Of a DNA stretch of 64,000 nucleotides, positions 58,831-64,000 are shown one piece after another. The notes under the pieces were generated by a model. It worked only from the letters and a program-made list of their open reading frames with translations. It had not been told where the DNA came from and searched no databases. This stretch comes from Zhengitettix transpicula. Its lineage: Eukaryota; Arthropoda; Insecta; Orthoptera; Tetrigidae. The position numbers and the translations under genes are program-made. Where the stretch lies: assembly GCA_037074705.1 (NCBI GenBank), contig CM073593.1, positions 60,925,501 to 60,989,500 on the forward strand, given 5' to 3'. Every line of letters starts with the position of its first letter. Within the stretch, counting starts at the first letter, position 1.

Positions 58831-61800
58831 AAAAAAAATTAGACAAATATTCACTTTAAATTTGAAAGATTACAAATTCCCGTGAGACTTTCGTTATCGA
58901 TTAGTAATTAGGTCACAGCGGCGATCTATTAAGGAGTGCGGAGTGGATTTTTTTATCACTATGGTTATCTGATGGAAACGTTTATTATTATTTCTCAAAG
59001 GAAGGTTATTCCTGTTTCTGGAATAAATGTATAATTATTCATTTTGCCGATAAAGTTAATTTGCATTATTCATTTTATATACTTTACTTGAAATTTTAAA
59101 TATATTTAAATAAAATTACTTCTTTTTTGCATTATAATACCAAATTTGGATTAATAAATACACACAAACAGCGGGAAAACTGCTATTAATTGCAAAAGTT
59201 TTTTTTACGAACACTACATCATTCTCTTTTATTGGAAATGATAAATTAATTTGGTAATATTTTCCAACAACTTATATAATAATCGAATAAACAGTATAAT
59301 GATCGAGAACAGTGTCTCTCACTAAATATATATTTATTCACGTATTCCACCCCTTTATAACTACTAACAAATAATTTATACTGATATACAGAATTTAAGA
59401 TGTACTATGTCCATCACTTTTGACGTATAAGAGGGTAAAAAACTTTAAAAAATGGTAATAAACTTTCTATAGCTACAAAGAAATACATTTTCACCAGCTT
59501 TAAATTGCATTGAGGAAATTTGGTAAAATTTGCTAAAGAGAACTATGATTTCATTTATACCGAAGATATTATTCATTTTTTATGGAATTTATTATAAGTA
59601 ATTAGGTAATATGACCTTTTATAGCACAATTTACTAGTATAATCCCCTATACAGATTTTGGGCTCCTATAATAATATGGAAACAATAAAAGAAAACGTGA
59701 AGCCTGAAATTATATTTCGTATGAAGTTTTTGTTAATTTTCTAGTCATATCAGCCAGCCTCTTTCATATTCCAAGATGAAAATTAAACATTCTAATTTAA
59801 AACACCGTTTAACTAAGACCTAAAGCATGGAGAGTTACATTGTAATTGATTTTGTTTTTCATTGTTTGATCATTTGCAGTTTATTAGTCTGGACGATTTC
59901 GGAGAAATCTCATGTGCTTCATTCCACGAGGAAAATGATGGGATATATTGAACAATTTTCCGTGACACTATATGGATGTCAAAAGCCGCAGCTGACTCAC
60001 CAGCGCTGTCTGGATTCGAGACGAGAGTGGACGAAACAAAAGATTAAAATTTCTATATTGGCTTCATTTATCCTACTTACCTTTGTTGTTATATCGTAAA
60101 TATTTCTATTAGCTCTGGCGCGTCGGATATAAGTTTTCTCTGTTTAATTGTGACTAAACAAAAATGTATAACCCCAACATTTTCTTTCCATAAAATGATG
60201 TTTCCGAACGTTATAGCCATTGCACAATTAACTAACTGGAAATAAGATATTACAAAATGACATTACTTCAACTAACGAGAAAAGAATCAGACACGTCACG
60301 AATGAAAAAAAGTGATAAGGAAATTATTAATCATTTTCATCGTTCACATTGTTATATTAATATGGACAGTTGTTAATTGACAGTTCTTAATTGAAATAAT
60401 TTTTTTGTACTAATTACTTTTTAGGTTATTCCTCAGACACCACAAATTAAATTTATTTCCATAAAATATTCGAAACTACCGCGTTTCGCAATAACAAATA
60501 CTCTTTCCACTCTACGTCGTCCAAGTAAAAACCAATTCAGAAATTATATAAATCACAGTAATATATTGCGGTGTTGCGAATGAGTGTCCGTTCAATTCAT
60601 TGTTTTACAACTTGACTGAGCGCTATCAAATGTGAAGTGCACTAGAATATTTTAGATAAAACGATGTGTTTAATATTCAGTAAAAACAAAAGGACATACT
60701 AACCTAGCGTTTGTTACATTATAAATGACTGAATTATGCTTACCATATTCAGTTTTATACAAAATAATATGAGCTATCTCCACATACGTTTATAAAAAAA
60801 TATTGTAATAATGAATCATTTTTTAAAAAACGAAACAGTCCATTTATCATAAAAAATTACTAAGAACAAATTTGTATGTTATTTTATAACTGAAATCATT
60901 ATGTTATAATGCTGATTTTTTCATTATGTGCTTGTAAATTTAAGAAGTAATTTTTATACTTATGGTTTATAGATTTTTTTAATTGCATTTGGCAAGGCCC
61001 GATGGTAATATTAAAAAATACGCATAATTAATTAACACTAGCACTAACATACGCATAAAATAAATATAAAAAGAGAATAAAAAATAGTTTTAAAAATTCT
61101 TTACACTTCTAACTTTATTACACTGTTTTACAATTTTAGCTAAATACCAAAAACCGTACCCTTATAAATTATTATTTTAAATATAACTTCACTTCCCTTA
61201 GATTCTTATTAAACGTTACATTTAACCCATATCATACGAGATTAATCTTCTCTCTAATTGTGTCATATTCTTTGGTCTCACAGGTAGCACAGTTGTTCCA
61301 ATTCAGAATGGTTCTATTTAGGAACGAACATTTCCCTGATTCCTCTCCCTAATCTTCCCCGAATGATCCCCTTTACATATTCAAGTGAGAGTTAAAAGAA
61401 AACTGTTCAAGTTTCTCCATACCAGAAGGTGCATGAAGAAAACGTATTTTTGTTATTAGAAACGAACTTACTTCTAAAATGTAATTGAAATACACTATAA
61501 ATAAAGCAATAGAAAAATACATTTATATCACAAATATGAGTGATGTGTTATATTTTTATAACTCAGATGATGAAAGAGGCGGAGCTTTCGTATCCTGTCA
61601 ACTATTGCAGATGACATAGTTTTTAATAAAATTTATTAATTACTGAACCATGTTTCCTTTAAAATATCGGATATATATTAACTTAATTGACTTAACTGAC
61701 CTTAATAGTTCTGGGTATCGCATAAGTAACGTTGACGTATATTATACTCTGTATATACTAAAAAATCTTATAAAGGCAGAGAAGACAGATATTTGTACAT

Positions 61801-62272
61801 ACCGAGACTTAAAGTGGCGGTGACTAGTTCCACTTACTTTAGATATACAAACACTGCTTCCTAAAATAAACTTATGTGAAGCAAACTAAAGGCAGAGTAG
61901 TTACGGTCCCTCGAGTCCACGCTGCTCCGATCTCATTTACTTCAAAGTAACTGCAGCACTAGGACGCAGGCCGAATTACGATAACTTCCTCATCTACAAG
62001 TCGGATAAGCTTAGGTTAAAACGTTAGTTACCGTAACGTGTCCAGAAATTTGAGAGATAAACAGGACTTTAATTTTAGCATCCATTTGCCACTTGACTGA
62101 AATGAACTCGTGAGGTCCCTGGAAACTAAATAAATTGAATTTTTCATAGTAATTGGTGCAAACATATATACAAAACATATAACCAAAGCATTTATAGTGT
62201 AGGGATTCGAATAATGTATTTGCAAAGCTTCAAAACTAGCATAGAAACTAGCGTATTTTTTACCATGGAATT

Positions 62273-62275
<3 letters not shown>
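58831..62275. other. AT-rich DNA, nothing recognised
   Basis: A 90-codon plus frame at 59827-60099 starts with a hydrophobic stretch and then turns polar, but resembles nothing I know. The rest is very AT-rich. No repeat-family copies were found. Confidence 0.5.
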
Positions 62276-62355
<80 letters not shown>

Positions 62356-62396
62356 TGTGTGTCTGTCTCTCTCTCTCTCTCTATATATATATATAA
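62276..62396. repeat. Compound microsatellite (TC)n-(TG)n-(TC)n-(TA)n
   Basis: About 30 TC units with a single interruption, then about 11 TG units, a second TC run and a TA run. Copy J of the R1 family starts right at its end. Confidence 0.97.
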
Positions 62397-62400
62397 TACC

Positions 62401-62633
62401 TACACCTCTCCCGATATCGGAAGGGCGTGGGACAAATACCCAATGCCCGACCTAACTGATGCAGGTTTTTCTAGGATTTTCCCTGCATTTCTTTAGGCGA
62501 ATGCCGGGTAGGATCCTTAAACCATAGCTCGGGAGCCCTAGTAACCCTTCGCTACCTTCCTCTACCCTTCCGCATCCCCCCTTTCAAATCCCTTCCTAAG
62601 CTATTAAAAGGGAGTTGCCCAAAGTGGATTACC
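62401..62633 (+). repeat. R1 family, copy J (head truncated)
   Basis: Second-subfamily copy starting at 'ctctcccgatatcgg', directly after the microsatellite, and ending at 'gtggattaccatcat' before a T8 run. It forms a tail-to-tail inverted pair with copy K. Confidence 0.87.
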
Positions 62634-62647
62634 ATCATTTTTTTTAG

Positions 62648-63128
62648 GGCAACAGGCTACATGAGGGTAATTGACTTTGGGCAACTCCCCTTTAATAGCA
62701 TAGGAAGAGATTTGAAAGAGGGGATGCGGAAGTATAGAGGAAGGTAGCCAAGGGTTAACTAGGGCCCCCGGGCTATATTTTAAGGATCTTACCCAGCAGT
62801 CGCCTAAAGGAATGCAGGGAAAACCTTAGAAAAACCTGCATCGGGTAGGTCGGGCATTGGGTACTTGTCCCACGCCCTTCCGATAGCGGGAGAGGAGTTT
62901 GCTGTGGGGACGCAGCATTCCCTTCTCCGTTCCTCGGCCAGTTTAGGAGGCAGCTGGCCGACTATTCCAATGGGAATAGCGAACAACTCTTACCGTATGC
63001 CCAATGTCTGTGACCCCGGAACATACACCTCTCAAAACAGGCCGAGGTGCCTCGGCTTGTGGGAACCTTAGTTCAAAAACGGAGAGGAAAAGGCATACCC
63101 AAAGGCAGCGCCTTCGTATCTCTCCTGA
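62648..63128 (-). repeat. R1 family, copy K (near full length)
   Basis: Minus-orientation second-subfamily copy. It includes the complete tail ('agggcaacaggctacatga' on plus) with a 4-nt insertion ('tgac') after 'gggtaat', and the head ('ccttcgtatctctcctg'). The recurrent frame is open for 60 codons (62804-62986, minus). Confidence 0.88.
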
Positions 63129-63129
63129 A

Positions 63130-63592
63130 AGGTTCTGCCTGCGTTCTCTGGTTTTTTTTCTAAAATAAGGTTCCCACATGCCGGGGCACCTCGGCCTGTT
63201 TTTAGAGGTGTATGTTCCGGGGTCACAGACCTTGGGCATACGGTAAGACTTGTCCGCTATTTATATTGGAATAGTCGGCCAGCTGCCTCCTAAATTGGTC
63301 AAGGCACGGAGAGGGTTAAGCTGCGACCGCACAGCTAACCCCTCTCCCGCCATCGGAAGGGCGTGGGACGAGTACCAAATGCCCGAACTACCTGATGCAG
63401 GTTTTTCTAGTGTTTTCCATGCATCACTTTTAGGCGAATTGCCGGGTAGGATCCTTAAACCATAGACCGGGGGCCCTAGTTAACCCTTGGCTACCTTCCT
63501 CTACCATTCCACATCCTCCATTTCAGATCCCTTCCTATGCTATTAAAGGGCCGTTGCCACCATGTGGATTACCCTCATGTTGCTTGTTACCC
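63130..63592 (+). repeat. R1 family, copy L (near full length)
   Basis: First-subfamily copy, head-to-head with K. The recurrent 71-codon frame is intact (63250-63465). The tail reads 'ccatgtggattaccctcatgttgcttgttaccct'. Confidence 0.88.
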
Positions 63593-64000
63593 TAAAATAA
63601 TAAAATCAATTAGGAACACGAACGTGAAAGATTTAATGAAATAAGATCAGTAATAAATTGTGGCAGGTATGAATCGTTGGCGCCGGAAAGCCGCATATAA
63701 GTTCTCCTTCTGACAATATTATAAGGGATTATCAGTCTGCCCGCCAAGATACGCCGAATTTTTTAGAGACAAACGAAAACAAAGTTCACCGACCCCCAGA
63801 AGGAAAATTCATGACCTAGGGATAAACTCTACAGAGCGCAAAGTTCACCATCAATAAATCAGATAAATTGATTGTATGTTACAGATACATGTGACCAAAC
63901 CATAACGCTTCAGAAAGCAATGCTAAAGTTCGTATGGGAGCTGAGAAACAGAGGATAACGTAAACAGATTGCGGAGAGACAGTCCGAAATATAAATCGAA
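63593..64000. other. Unique DNA to the window edge, nothing recognised
   Basis: Slightly GC-richer than average near 63670-63850. No frame or repeat assigned. Confidence 0.5.

Noticed and set aside
62214..62396. 60-codon frame with a Ser/Leu repeat
   Set aside because: It is a translation of the TC/TG microsatellite.

Overview
This window looks like gene-poor chromosomal DNA from an animal, most likely an arthropod. It is strongly AT-rich, has long TA/CA/TC microsatellites and many decayed transposable-element copies, and shows no bacterial-style operons or dense coding. It carries a GIY-YIG Penelope-like retroelement, tRNA-derived SINE-like pieces and a high-copy ~490-bp repeat. A large-genome insect such as a cockroach or termite would fit, but the species is an inference. 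I found no host protein-coding exon, rRNA gene or intact tRNA gene that I can defend. Most open frames are short and look like chance or repeat-borne frames.

Layout. Positions 1-26,000 are mostly AT-rich unique sequence. They hold two weak SINE-like tRNA remnants (7.2 and 10.5 kb), an inverted repeat at 5.9 kb, a possible hAT remnant at 10.7 kb, TA microsatellites (11.1, 17.8, 20.8 kb), several GC-richer islands (1.5, 4.5, 9.7-10.3, 13.4-14.3, 16.1-16.4, 18.6-18.9, 24.5, 25.4-25.8 kb) and one copy of a ~400-bp repeat family (19.46-19.87 kb). Positions 26,000-38,000 are dominated by Penelope-like element (PLE) debris: a terminal-repeat fragment at 26.1 kb, a 235-bp near-perfect palindrome at 27.0-27.2 kb, a 5'-truncated GIY-YIG copy between inverted terminal repeats at 28.2-29.1 kb, a 74-bp palindrome at 33.15 kb, and a second GIY-YIG pseudogene next to two tandem terminal repeats at 36.0-37.1 kb. 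Positions 38,900-64,000 hold the second copy of the 400-bp family and eleven of the twelve copies of the ~490-bp family (the twelfth is at 26.2 kb). They also hold a diverged non-coding duplication (40.65/42.47 kb), another palindrome (47.2-47.4 kb), two better tRNA-like elements (47.7, 52.9 kb) and several GC-richer unique islands.

The main observation is a shared sequence rule. The inverted repeats at 5.9, 27.1, 33.2 and 47.3 kb and the PLE terminal repeats at 28.3, 29.05, 36.1, 36.3 and 55.4 kb all carry a CTGANGA-like box followed, after a nearly constant 17-18 nt, by GAAACG. The 17 nt differ between families. This is the core arrangement of a minimal hammerhead ribozyme (CUGANGA - helix II - GAAA - short helix III). 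Hammerhead motifs are known from PLE terminal repeats. The best copy (27140-27177, + strand) can form helix II (GGTA/TACC) and a 3-bp helix III. The palindromes are therefore best read as head-to-head terminal repeats of several different PLE families, most with no coding part left. No gene network can be described: the recognisable content is mobile-element remains plus candidate non-coding conserved islands.
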